DNA of 64,000 nt from Mesorhizobium australicum (lineage in GTDB: Bacteria > Pseudomonadota > Alphaproteobacteria > Rhizobiales > Rhizobiaceae): contig NZ_FXBL01000004.1 in assembly GCF_900177325.1 (NCBI RefSeq), positions 1,240,001 to 1,304,000 on the forward strand, in the 5' to 3' direction. Made by a program: the position numbers and the translations under genes. The notes under the pieces were generated by a model. It was not told the origin of the DNA, searched no databases, and saw only the letters and a list, made by a program, of their open reading frames with translations. Below, in pieces: positions 9,068 through 17,194 of the stretch (position 1 is the stretch's first letter; each line of letters starts with the position of its first letter).

Positions 9068-10084
9068 ATGAAAACGGTTCCCACTCCCACGCTCATCCGG
9101 GACAGCGTCATCCTGGAGCCTGGCCGCGTCCGCGTGCTCGACCGGCGGATCTTCCCGCTGCGCATTGCGTTCGTGGACTGCCCCGACGTCGAGGCCTGCG
9201 CGCGCGCCATCGAGGAAATGGTCACCCAGAGCGCGGGTCCCGGCAAGTTGGCCGGCGCTGCCATGGTGCTGGCGGCAGAAGCCTGCGCCGGCAGTGCCGC
9301 CGAGGCGCGCAAGGCAGCGATGAAGGAAGCCGGCGTCCGGTTGCTGAAAACGCGGCCGACTAATAACAACATCCGCGATATCGTCGGCGCCGTGCTGGCC
9401 ACGCTCGACGCACTGGCGGCGAGCGACGAGTTCGTTACCGCCGTCGAACGGATCGTGCGACAGGAATGGGACAAGCGGCACCGCAACAGCCGCCGGCTCG
9501 GCACCGCCGCGGCCGGACTGATCGAGGACGGCGACGCCATCCTCACTCATTGCTGGGCCGAGACGAGCCTGATCGACACTTTGACGGTGGCGACGGAGAC
9601 CGGCAAGAAGATCACGGTCGTCTGCACGGAGACGCGGCCCTACCTGCAAGGCGCTCGGCTCACCGCGCATTCGGTCGCCGAGATGGGGCTGCCGGTGACG
9701 GTGATTACCGACGGCATGGCGGCCCACGCAATGGCGACAGGCATGGTGTCGCGCTACATGACGGCTGCCGACCGCGTCACGCTCTCCGGCCATGTCTTCA
9801 ACAAGGTCGGCACGTTCCAGATCGCAACCGCGGCAAGGGCGCTGAACGTGCCCTACGTGGCTATGGTGCTGCGGCCGGACCGGCTAGCGCCGGGGCCGGA
9901 GGCGGTAGAGCTCGAGATGCGGGATGGCGAGGAATCCCTTCACTGCCTCGGCCATCGCACCGCAACGCCGCTCGCGACCGGCTGGTATCCGGCGTTCGAC
10001 ATCACGCCCCCCGACTTCGTCTCCGCCTATGCGACAGAGGAAGGGGTTTTTCGAGCCGGCGACCTCGCGGGAAGGTTCGGCTGA
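9068..10084 (+). CDS. MtnA/eIF2B-family sugar 1-phosphate isomerase
   Basis: The 338-residue protein is of the aldose-1-phosphate isomerase branch of the eIF2B alpha/beta/delta family. It has 'ETRPYLQGARLTAHSVAEMG', 'ADRVTLSGHVFNKVGT', the catalytic Cys in 'ILTHCWAETS' (Cys162) and the catalytic Asp in 'VITDGMAAH' (Asp215). Known members isomerise 5-methylthioribose 1-phosphate, 5-deoxyribose 1-phosphate or ribose 1,5-bisphosphate to the ribulose form. The frame is open upstream, but the ATG at 9068 follows the phosphorylase by 23 bases and gives the expected length. Which sugar 1-phosphate it accepts cannot be told from sequence; the neighbours suggest the product of the preceding phosphorylase. 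Confidence 0.88.
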   Translation: MKTVPTPTLIRDSVILEPGRVRVLDRRIFPLRIAFVDCPDVEACARAIEEMVTQSAGPGKLAGAAMVLAAEACAGSAAEARKAAMKEAGVRLLKTRPTNNNIRDIVGAVLATLDALAASDEFVTAVERIVRQEWDKRHRNSRRLGTAAAGLIEDGDAILTHCWAETSLIDTLTVATETGKKITVVCTETRPYLQGARLTAHSVAEMGLPVTVITDGMAAHAMATGMVSRYMTAADRVTLSGHVFNKVGTFQIATAARALNVPYVAMVLRPDRLAPGPEAVELEMRDGEESLHCLGHRTATPLATGWYPAFDITPPDFVSAYATEEGVFRAGDLAGRFG

Positions 10085-10085
10085 C

Positions 10086-11603
10086 GTGGAGCTACACGGG
10101 GCAGAGACGACCATCCTCCACGGCGGCGCGCTGTGGAACGGTACCGGCTTCGACCGCGCCGATGTAGCGATCGCCGATGGCCGGATCGCGGCGATCCTGC
10201 CGCCCGCACGCGCCTACGAGGGCGATGTCGAGATCGTCGACGCGCGGGGTTGCGCTATCCTGCCCCCCTTCTTCGACGGCCATGTGCACTCCTCCTCGAC
10301 CCTGCTTCGCGGCACCGAGAACAGCTATCCGCTCGAACTCTGGTCGTTCTGGGCGATTGGCTACGGGCGCGGTGCCACCGCTGCTTCGATCAGGGCATCG
10401 ATGCGGCTGACAGCGATCGAGATGATCCGGGCGGGCATCGGCGGCTATGTCGACCATTTCCCGCCGGCGCGCTTCATGGCGCAGGGCCTTGAGGTCCATC
10501 GCGAAAGCGGCCTGCGCATCGGCTTCGCCCCGTTCTTCGCCGACCTTGTCGACGAAGACCTGCTGGATATACCGCTCGACCGGTCGGTGATCGCGGCGGT
10601 GGCGCCGGTCGTTCCAAGCGACCCGGACGAACTGCGTCGGCGGACGACTGCGCTCGCCGCCATGGCGGACGACCGCATCACTCCGCTCCTTGGACCCAAC
10701 GCCCCGCAGCGCTGTTCGGCCGAACTCATCTCCCTGTGGGCGAGGCTGGCGGTGGAGCACGACCTGGGCAGCCACACCCACCTGCTCGAGACCTATCCCC
10801 AGTCGCGCGCGGCAGCGGCGCGCTGGGCCGGCGGCGTGGTGGGCGAACTCGATCGGCTCGGGCTGCTCCATGGCCGAACGTCGCTTGCCCATGCCATCTG
10901 GCTCGACGCGCCGGCCCGCTGCCTGCTCGCCGAACGCGGGGCGACGGCGATCCACAATCCACTGAGCAACCAGATGCTGGGATCTGGGCGGATGCCGGTG
11001 CGATCGATGCTGGACGATGGCGTACGCCTGGGGCTCGGCACGGACTGCTCTAACACATCAGGCCGGCACGACCTGTTCGAAGCGATGCGGCAGATGCTGG
11101 TGGCGGGACGCGATGCAGGCAGTCGCCACGACGCATGGATCCGGCCCGAGGAGGTTCTGAGGGCTGCGGTCGAGGATGGCTGGGCTTCGCTTGGCAAGGG
11201 GCCGGCACGGCTGATTGCCGGTGCGCCGGCCGATCTGATGGTGCTTGATTTTCGTACGGCATCGCTCGCGGCGGCAGAGATTTCGGCCGCCAGCATCGTA
11301 AGCCATGGCGATGCAAGCGCCGTGCGCGACCTCATGGTCGGTGGCCGCTGGCTGATGCGCGACCGGACGATCCGGGTGTTCGACGAGGCCGAAATTATCG
11401 ACGAGGCGGCGGGCCACGCGGCGGCGCTGCGTGAAGGCGCGCGGCCGTCCCTGGAGCGGCTGCACCCGCATGTCGGGGACTACGACCGGTGGAGCGTCGG
11501 GGTCTTTTCCAGCCTGGGCTGCCCGCATTGCGGCCGTGCCGGCGGGCTGCACGGCTTCGCCGCCGAGCCGGCCGGGGAACCGGCCGCGCCGGCGAAACCG
11601 TAG
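10086..11603 (+). CDS. Amidohydrolase, nucleoside/MTA-SAH deaminase-like, with Cys-rich tail
   Basis: A 505-residue metal-dependent hydrolase of the TrzN/AtzA/MTA-SAH deaminase group, starting at a GTG one base after the isomerase stop. Metal ligands are visible as 'DGHVHSSST', 'SHTHLLET', 'LAHAIWL' and 'GLGTDCSN'; 'NPLSNQMLGSGRMPV' is the usual substrate loop. These enzymes remove an amino group (or chloride) from purine, pyrimidine or triazine rings in the cytoplasm. Beside a phosphorylase, isomerase and aldolase it could deaminate an imported nucleoside before cleavage. An odd feature is a C-terminal tail of about 35 residues with 'GCPHCGRAGGLHG', a CxxC element outside the normal fold. 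Confidence 0.85.
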   Translation: MELHGAETTILHGGALWNGTGFDRADVAIADGRIAAILPPARAYEGDVEIVDARGCAILPPFFDGHVHSSSTLLRGTENSYPLELWSFWAIGYGRGATAASIRASMRLTAIEMIRAGIGGYVDHFPPARFMAQGLEVHRESGLRIGFAPFFADLVDEDLLDIPLDRSVIAAVAPVVPSDPDELRRRTTALAAMADDRITPLLGPNAPQRCSAELISLWARLAVEHDLGSHTHLLETYPQSRAAAARWAGGVVGELDRLGLLHGRTSLAHAIWLDAPARCLLAERGATAIHNPLSNQMLGSGRMPVRSMLDDGVRLGLGTDCSNTSGRHDLFEAMRQMLVAGRDAGSRHDAWIRPEEVLRAAVEDGWASLGKGPARLIAGAPADLMVLDFRTASLAAAEISAASIVSHGDASAVRDLMVGGRWLMRDRTIRVFDEAEIIDEAAGHAAALREGARPSLERLHPHVGDYDRWSVGVFSSLGCPHCGRAGGLHGFAAEPAGEPAAPAKP

Positions 11604-11638
11604 CGATGACGCAATCTTTCGAACGGGAGGAAACGAGC

Positions 11639-12268
11639 ATGGTCGACGCCGAGGGGCTTCGGGACGAATTGTGCAGGACCTATCGCGCCATGGATGCCGC
11701 CGGGCTGATCTTCCTGGCGGCAGGCAATCTGAGCGTACGTTTCGGCGGCGGCATGCTGATCTCGCCGGCCGGCGCCTCGGCCGCCGCGATCACGCCCGCC
11801 TCCTTCGTGGAGACGGCATTCGACGGCAGCGCCCAGGCGGGGCGGCCGTCGAGCGAGTGGGCGATGCACGCGGCCATCTACGAGGCCTATCCGCAGGCGC
11901 ATTCCGTCGTGCACACCCATTCCGACCATTGCGTGGCGCTCGCCGCCACGGGCGAGAATCTGCCGCCCTTCCACTACATGGTCGCTGCCTTCGGCGGCGA
12001 CGACGTCCGCTGCGCGCCCTACGTCCACTGGGCGACCCGGGCGCTGGCGGACAGCGCGGTGGCGGCGCTGCGCGGCCGCAGCGCCTGCCTTCTTGGCAAT
12101 CACGGCATGATCTGCCACGGCAAGACCATCGGCGCTGCCTTCAACGCCGCATTGCGGCTGGAAGTGCTGTCGCGCCAATACATCCTGGCGCGGCAGGCGG
12201 GCGCTGTCCGGCTGCTCGACGACGCGGAAATGCGCGCCGCCAACGAGCGGTATATCGGATATGGGTGA
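11639..12268 (+). CDS. Class II (zinc) aldolase, fuculose-1-phosphate aldolase family
   Basis: This 209-residue enzyme has the class II aldolase/adducin fold: 'AAGNLSVRFGGGMLISPAG' near the start, the catalytic Glu in 'PSSEWAMHAAIYEA', zinc histidines in 'VVHTHSDHC' and 'LLGNHGMIC'. Members cleave ketose 1-phosphates (fuculose, rhamnulose, ribulose or 5-deoxyribulose 1-phosphate) to DHAP and an aldehyde. The ATG at 11639 has a strong GGGAGG ribosome site 8 bases upstream and is preferred to the in-frame ATG at 11606. It is the last gene of the run from 5588 and would accept the isomerase product. Confidence 0.88.
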   Translation: MVDAEGLRDELCRTYRAMDAAGLIFLAAGNLSVRFGGGMLISPAGASAAAITPASFVETAFDGSAQAGRPSSEWAMHAAIYEAYPQAHSVVHTHSDHCVALAATGENLPPFHYMVAAFGGDDVRCAPYVHWATRALADSAVAALRGRSACLLGNHGMICHGKTIGAAFNAALRLEVLSRQYILARQAGAVRLLDDAEMRAANERYIGYG

Positions 12269-12343
12269 TCCCTTCGATCGTCCTTGTCTTGTATCGGAAG
12301 CTGCTATTCCGCTGACGGCCCCGCAACTTCCTCAGGAAATGCT

Positions 12344-12733
12344 CTAGCCGGCCCTGGTGTGCCGCTCGGCCACGGGATTGCCGCTCTTCTTCCATTCGGA
12401 GAAGCCGCCGCGGAGGCTGCGGGCATCGAGGCCCATCTCCTGAGCGATTCTTGCTGCGAGCAGCGACCGCCAGCCGGAGGCGCAGTAGAAGACGAAGGTC
12501 TTCTGCTGCGCGAACACCGGCTTGTGGTAGGGGCTCTCCGGATCGATCCAGAACTCCAGCATGCCACGCGGGGCGTGGAAGGCGCCGGGGATCATGCCCT
12601 CGCGCTCCAATTCGCGCGGGTCGCGGATGTCGACCATCACCACCTCGTCCGGCGTGGCGGCCATATCGGCCACCTCGACGGAGCGGACGACGGCCTCAGC
12701 CTCGGCCAAGAGGTCCTTGTAACCCTTCGCCAT
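12344..12733 (-). CDS. Rhodanese-like sulfurtransferase, single domain
   Basis: The 129-residue protein is one rhodanese domain: 'EVVMVDIRDPRELEREGMIP' in the first half, the active-site loop 'YCASGWRS' with the catalytic Cys near residue 94, and 'LDARSLRGGFSEWKKSG' at the end. Such proteins carry sulfane sulfur on the Cys and pass it to acceptors such as cyanide or thiols. It is the last gene of the ten-gene minus-strand operon; its start lies two bases after the stop of the peroxidase-related gene. It converges on the class II aldolase gene. The sulfur acceptor is unknown. Confidence 0.9.
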   Translation of the reverse strand: MAKGYKDLLAEAEAVVRSVEVADMAATPDEVVMVDIRDPRELEREGMIPGAFHAPRGMLEFWIDPESPYHKPVFAQQKTFVFYCASGWRSLLAARIAQEMGLDARSLRGGFSEWKKSGNPVAERHTRAG

Positions 12734-12735
12734 GG

Positions 12736-13305
12736 TCAGCGGCCCATCGCGTAGAATTCGTCATTGGGGCGCATGCTGGTGACGTTGGCCAGCCGGTTCG
12801 ACATGCCGAAGAAGGCCGAAATGGCGGCGATGTCCCAGGCGTCCTCCTCGGTGAAGCCATGGGTCCTCAACTCGGCGACGTCGGCGTCGCCGACCTCGTA
12901 GGCGCGCGCCGACACCTTCATGGCGAAGTCGATCATCGCCATCTGGCGCGGTGTGATGTCGGCCTTGCGGTAGTTGATCGCCACCTGGTCGGCGATCTGC
13001 GGGTTCTTGGCGCGGATGCGCAGGATCGCGCCGTGGGCAACCACGCAGTACTGGCACTGGTTGGCGTTGCTGGTCGCCACCACGATCATCTCGCGCTCCG
13101 CCTTGGTGATCGGGCCGGGCTTGTCCATCAGTGCGTCGTGATAGGCGAAGAAGGCGCGGAACTCGTCGGGCCGGTGCGCCAGCACGAGGAAGACGTTGGG
13201 CACGAAGCCGGATTTCTCCTGCACGGTAAGGATGCGTTCGCGGATATCGTCGGGCAGGCCGGCAATCTCGGGAACGGGGAAGCGGCTTATGGCGGGTGCG
13301 GTCAT
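12736..13305 (-). CDS. Peroxidase-related / AhpD-like carboxymuconolactone decarboxylase-family protein
   Basis: The 189-residue protein has the all-helical AhpD-like fold with the redox motif 'NQCQYCVVAHG' (CxxC plus His) around residue 85, as in the uncharacterised peroxidase-related enzyme family. 'RFPVPEIAGLPDDIRERI' and 'GFVPNVFLVLAHRP' at the N-terminus are usual for that group. The ATG at 13305 is preceded by a good GGGAGAG ribosome site; the frame extends 15 codons further without one. In the operon it sits between the molybdoenzyme and the rhodanese, suggesting a thiol-redox or peroxide defence role in the same pathway. The reaction is not known. Confidence 0.88.
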   Translation of the reverse strand: MTAPAISRFPVPEIAGLPDDIRERILTVQEKSGFVPNVFLVLAHRPDEFRAFFAYHDALMDKPGPITKAEREMIVVATSNANQCQYCVVAHGAILRIRAKNPQIADQVAINYRKADITPRQMAMIDFAMKVSARAYEVGDADVAELRTHGFTEEDAWDIAAISAFFGMSNRLANVTSMRPNDEFYAMGR

Positions 13306-13318
13306 GATTGTCTCTCCC

Positions 13319-15631
13319 TTATGCGGCCGCCAGGGCGACCAGCTTCTCATGATACTGCTCGAAGGCGTCGCCCGACGCGCCGGTGTAGCGCTCGATGCTG
13401 ACCATGCAGGTCTGGGCCGAGCAGCCCTGGCCGAACTGCGAGGTGCCGACGTCGAGCGTCAGCACGTTGGGATTGCCGGCGACCTCGAGGCCACTATTGC
13501 CGGTGGGCGTGAACCAGGCGCCGGTCGGTAGGATGACGACGCCCTGACGAATGCCGTCGCTCAGATCGGCGGTGGCGAGGCATGCGCCGCGCTCGTTGGA
13601 AAGCCGCACCGTGTCTCCGTCGGCAATGCCGAGGGTTGCGGCGTCGGTCGCGTTGATGAGCACTTGCTCGCGCCCGCCCCGCTTCATCGCGCGGCTTGCC
13701 TCGCCGGTCTCCAGTTGGCTGTGAAGGCGGCCGACCGGTTGCTGAGAGAGCAGGTGGAACTGGCCTGCATTGCCGGCGGCGCCCAGCCATTCGGCAGGTT
13801 CGATCCAGGCAGGGTGCTCGCGGCAGTCGGCATAGTCGAGCCTCGCCAGCGTCTCGCTGCCGAGCACGATGCGACCGCTCTCGGTGGCGAGTGCGTTATC
13901 CTGCGGATTGTCGCGGAATTCGGCCAGATAGACGTGGTCTGTCTTCATCGGGCAGCGCGCCCAGCCCTGTTCCCAGAACGTGTCGAAGTCGGGCATGTCG
14001 AAGCCGAGGCGGCCGGCTGCGTCGTCGCGGCTTATGTTGTAGAGGTGGCGCAGCCAGCCCATTTCGTCGCGGCCTTCGTTGAAGCGCTCGCCGACGCCGA
14101 GCTTGCCGGCAATTTCGTCGAAGATGGCGAAATCCGAGCGCGAATTGCCGACGGGGTCGATCGCCTTGTGCATGGCCAGGATGAAGTCCGAACGTTTGTT
14201 GCCGGCGATGTCGTTGCGTTCGATTGAGGTGTTCGCCGGCAGGACGATGTCGGCGCGCTGGGCCGTGGCGGTAAACATCGGGTCCTGGACAATGATCGTC
14301 TCCGGCCGAGTCCAGGCCCGGCCGAGGCGGTTGAGGTCCTGGTGGTGGTGGTAGGGATTGCCGCCGGCCCAGTAGACGAGGCGGATGTGGGGATAGGTCC
14401 GTGTCTGCCCTTCATAGGTGTAGGACGCGCCGGGATTGAGCAGCATGTCGCTGATGCGGGCGACTGGAATGAAGCTGTCGATCGGCTTGGCGAGCTGCGA
14501 CATGCCTGGCGACTTGCCGAGATTGTAGTGCGCACCGACGCCGCCTAGGGAGGCGTAGCCGTAGCCGACGCCGCCGCCCGGTAGGCCGATCTGGCCGACC
14601 ATGGAGGCGAGGCCGAGGGCGGCCCAGAAGGGCTGCTCGCCATGATGGGCCCGCTGAAGACTCCAGCTCACGGTGAGCATGCTGCGCGTGTCGACGAGGC
14701 GGCGCGCCAGTTGCGCGATCGCATCGGCTGGAAGCCCGCAGATCTCCGCCGCCCAGTCGGCGTCCTTGCGCACGCCATCCTCGCTGCCGTCGAGATAGGC
14801 GAGCAGCCGATCCGCGCCGCTGGTGCAGCGGGAGAGGAAGTCGCGGTCGTGGCGGCCGGCCTTCGCGATCTCGCCGGCCATGCCCAGCATCAGCGCGGCG
14901 TCGGTATTGGGGCGGATCGGCCACCATTCCGCCGGCAGCCAGTCGGGCAGGTCGTCGCGGAGGGGCGAGACCAGCACGACCTTCACGCCGCGCTCGGCGA
15001 TGCGGCGCAAATGCTTCTCCAGCGCGTGGCTGCCGATGCCGCCGGCCTCGCTCTGGGCGGTCCGGGGCGACAGCGCGCCGAACACGACGAGCGTCTCCGT
15101 ATGCTCCGCGATGGTGTCCAGCGTGTTGGCCTGGCCGCCACAGGCGACATCGCTGCCCAGCGTATGGCGCAGGATCACCGGCCCGGCCGCGATCGAATAG
15201 GTGTCGACATGGCCGGTGAAGCCGCCGGCCAGGTTCATTGTCCGCTTGAGCAGCGACGAGGCATGGTGAAAGCGCCCGCAACTGGTCCAGCCATACGAGC
15301 CGGCGAAGATCGAGGCGTTGCCATGTTCGCCGGAGACGCGGCGGATCTCGTCCGCCACCAGCGTGGTGGCGTCGTCCCAGCTGACGGGCACGAATTTCTC
15401 GCTGCCGCGGCCGCTCCTGTCGCTGCGCTCGCGCTTCTCCAGCCAGCCGGAGCGCACCATGGGCTGCAGCACGCGCCGGTCGGGCCTGGCCCATTCGCGG
15501 ATGGAGTCGATGATCGGTGACGGCGCCGGATCATGCGCAAACGGCTCGACGCCGACGATGCGGCCGTCTTCGACCAGAATCGTGTAAGCGCCCCAGTGGC
15601 TACAGTGCGGATAGCGTCGGATCGCTCCCAT
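13319..15631 (-). CDS. Molybdopterin oxidoreductase, biotin/DMSO/TMAO reductase (BisC) type, cytoplasmic
   Basis: The 770-residue protein belongs to the DMSO-reductase family branch without an iron-sulfur cluster (BisC, TorA/TorZ, DorA). 'FAGSYGWTSCGRFHH' holds the serine expected to ligate molybdenum (Ser117), and the later 'GGNPYHHHQDLNRL', 'DPMFTATAQRADIVLP' and C-terminal 'LEVAGNPNVLTLDVGTSQFG' are typical bis-MGD binding segments. There is no Tat signal or hydrophobic leader: the protein starts 'MGAIRRYPHCSHWGAY', so it should be cytoplasmic like BisC. It probably reduces an S-oxide or N-oxide. It lies 12 bases after the ThDP enzyme and 13 before the peroxidase-related gene. Confidence 0.88.
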   Translation of the reverse strand: MGAIRRYPHCSHWGAYTILVEDGRIVGVEPFAHDPAPSPIIDSIREWARPDRRVLQPMVRSGWLEKRERSDRSGRGSEKFVPVSWDDATTLVADEIRRVSGEHGNASIFAGSYGWTSCGRFHHASSLLKRTMNLAGGFTGHVDTYSIAAGPVILRHTLGSDVACGGQANTLDTIAEHTETLVVFGALSPRTAQSEAGGIGSHALEKHLRRIAERGVKVVLVSPLRDDLPDWLPAEWWPIRPNTDAALMLGMAGEIAKAGRHDRDFLSRCTSGADRLLAYLDGSEDGVRKDADWAAEICGLPADAIAQLARRLVDTRSMLTVSWSLQRAHHGEQPFWAALGLASMVGQIGLPGGGVGYGYASLGGVGAHYNLGKSPGMSQLAKPIDSFIPVARISDMLLNPGASYTYEGQTRTYPHIRLVYWAGGNPYHHHQDLNRLGRAWTRPETIIVQDPMFTATAQRADIVLPANTSIERNDIAGNKRSDFILAMHKAIDPVGNSRSDFAIFDEIAGKLGVGERFNEGRDEMGWLRHLYNISRDDAAGRLGFDMPDFDTFWEQGWARCPMKTDHVYLAEFRDNPQDNALATESGRIVLGSETLARLDYADCREHPAWIEPAEWLGAAGNAGQFHLLSQQPVGRLHSQLETGEASRAMKRGGREQVLINATDAATLGIADGDTVRLSNERGACLATADLSDGIRQGVVILPTGAWFTPTGNSGLEVAGNPNVLTLDVGTSQFGQGCSAQTCMVSIERYTGASGDAFEQYHEKLVALAAA

Positions 15632-15643
15632 GGCGGCACTCCC

Positions 15644-17194
15644 TCAGATCATCGCTTCGATAAGGAACGGTCCCTTGCGCCGGCAAGCGGACGCAAGCAA
15701 GTCGGCGAAGCGCCCGGCCGTATCGGCGCGTGCGGCCTCCACGCCCATAGCACCTGCGAGCTTGACCCAGTCAAGCGCGGGATCGTCCAGATTGAGCATG
15801 CGGCTGGCGTTCTCGCCCGGTGCGCCGGCCCCGACATTCTTCAGTTCGCCCAGCAGGATTTGGTAGCGGCGGTTGGAGAAGACGATGGTGACGACGTCGA
15901 GCCTCTCGCGTGCGTGGGTCCACAGCGCCTGGACGGTATACATGCCGCTGCCGTCGGCCTGCAGCACGATCACCTTGCGATCGGGGCAAGCGATGGCCGC
16001 GCCGGTGGCGAGCGGCAGGCCGATGCCGATCGCGCCGCCGGTAAGCTGGAGGAAATCGTGCGGCTCGGCGCCATAGGTGCTGCGGAAGAAGTCGCGCCCG
16101 GAGGTCACTGATTCGTCGCAGATGATGCTGTCCGCCGGCATCAGCCGGGCGAGGGCGACGGCGATGGCTTCTGGCGTCAGCTTCCCAGTCGGCATATCGG
16201 GGGAATGGCGCGGCGAGAGTCGGGGGGGCGGCGCCTGGGTCACGCCGACGGCGTCGGCCAGCGCTTCGATCGCCGCGACGGGATCCTCGCCCTCGGCATA
16301 TAGGTCGAGCACCAGGCAACCCTCGGGCAGCATGCTGCCCGGCTTGCCCGGATAGGCGAAGAAGCCGACCGGCGCCTTCGCGCCGAGCAGGATCAACTGC
16401 TCGGTGTCGGCAAACGTCGCGACTGCCTGGTCGATGACATAGGGCACGCGGTCGAGGGCCACGCGCCCGGCGCCACGCTGCATACGGCTGTTGGCCTGCT
16501 GGGCCATCAGACGCGCGCCGGTGCGCTGGACGATGCGGTCGAGCCGTTCGAGCTGCGGTGCGCGCAACGCGATGCCGGTGACGAGGATTGTCGTGCGTCG
16601 GCCGGCCTGCAGGGCCGTGGCGGCGGCATCGATACGTGCCTGGTCGGGCTGCCCAGAAACGGCCTGGGGAAGGGGCGCGGGCATGTCGTGCGATGTCTCG
16701 TTCCACGCGGCGTCGGCATGCAGGATCATGGTCGCGATCCGGCCGGGCGTGCCGCGGGCGGCGCCGATCGCTTCCTCGGTCCGCTCGCCCACAGTGTCGG
16801 CGGTTGCGGCGCGTCCGACCCAGTGCGACATGGGGCGCGCGAGCGACTCGATATCGGAGGTAAGCGGCGCGTCGTAAGCGAGGTGATAGGTTGCATGGTC
16901 GCCGACCACATTGACGATCGGCGATCGCGCGCGCCGCGCATTGTGCAGATTGGCCAGGCCGTTGGCCAGCCCGGGGCCGAGGTGGAGCAGGGTGGCGGCG
17001 GGTTTGTCTGCCATGCGCGCATAGCCGTCGGCCGCGCCGGTGACGACGCCTTCGAACAGGCCCAGCACGCAGCGCATGCGCGGCTGGCGGTCGAGGGCGG
17101 CGACGAAATGCATCTCCGACGTGCCCGGATTGGCGAAGCACACGTCGATGTCGTTGGCGAGCAATGTCTCGCAGAGCAGGTCGGCGCCGTTCAT
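15644..17194 (-). CDS. Thiamine diphosphate-dependent enzyme, acetolactate synthase large-subunit-like
   Basis: This 516-residue protein has all three ThDP-enzyme domains. 'NPGTSEMHFVAALD' and the catalytic Glu in 'GLFEGVVTGAADGYARM' (Glu48) form the Pyr domain; the C-terminal PP domain has the ThDP/Mg motif beginning 'ADGSGMYTVQALW' and ending in an Asn about 30 residues on. It resembles the uncharacterised IlvX/benzoylformate-decarboxylase-like group more than true acetolactate synthases and is shorter than sulfoacetaldehyde acetyltransferase. It probably decarboxylates or ligates a 2-oxo acid. Its ATG overlaps the FGGY kinase stop (ATGA), so the two are coupled. The substrate is unknown. 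Confidence 0.86.
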   Translation of the reverse strand: MNGADLLCETLLANDIDVCFANPGTSEMHFVAALDRQPRMRCVLGLFEGVVTGAADGYARMADKPAATLLHLGPGLANGLANLHNARRARSPIVNVVGDHATYHLAYDAPLTSDIESLARPMSHWVGRAATADTVGERTEEAIGAARGTPGRIATMILHADAAWNETSHDMPAPLPQAVSGQPDQARIDAAATALQAGRRTTILVTGIALRAPQLERLDRIVQRTGARLMAQQANSRMQRGAGRVALDRVPYVIDQAVATFADTEQLILLGAKAPVGFFAYPGKPGSMLPEGCLVLDLYAEGEDPVAAIEALADAVGVTQAPPPRLSPRHSPDMPTGKLTPEAIAVALARLMPADSIICDESVTSGRDFFRSTYGAEPHDFLQLTGGAIGIGLPLATGAAIACPDRKVIVLQADGSGMYTVQALWTHARERLDVVTIVFSNRRYQILLGELKNVGAGAPGENASRMLNLDDPALDWVKLAGAMGVEAARADTAGRFADLLASACRRKGPFLIEAMI

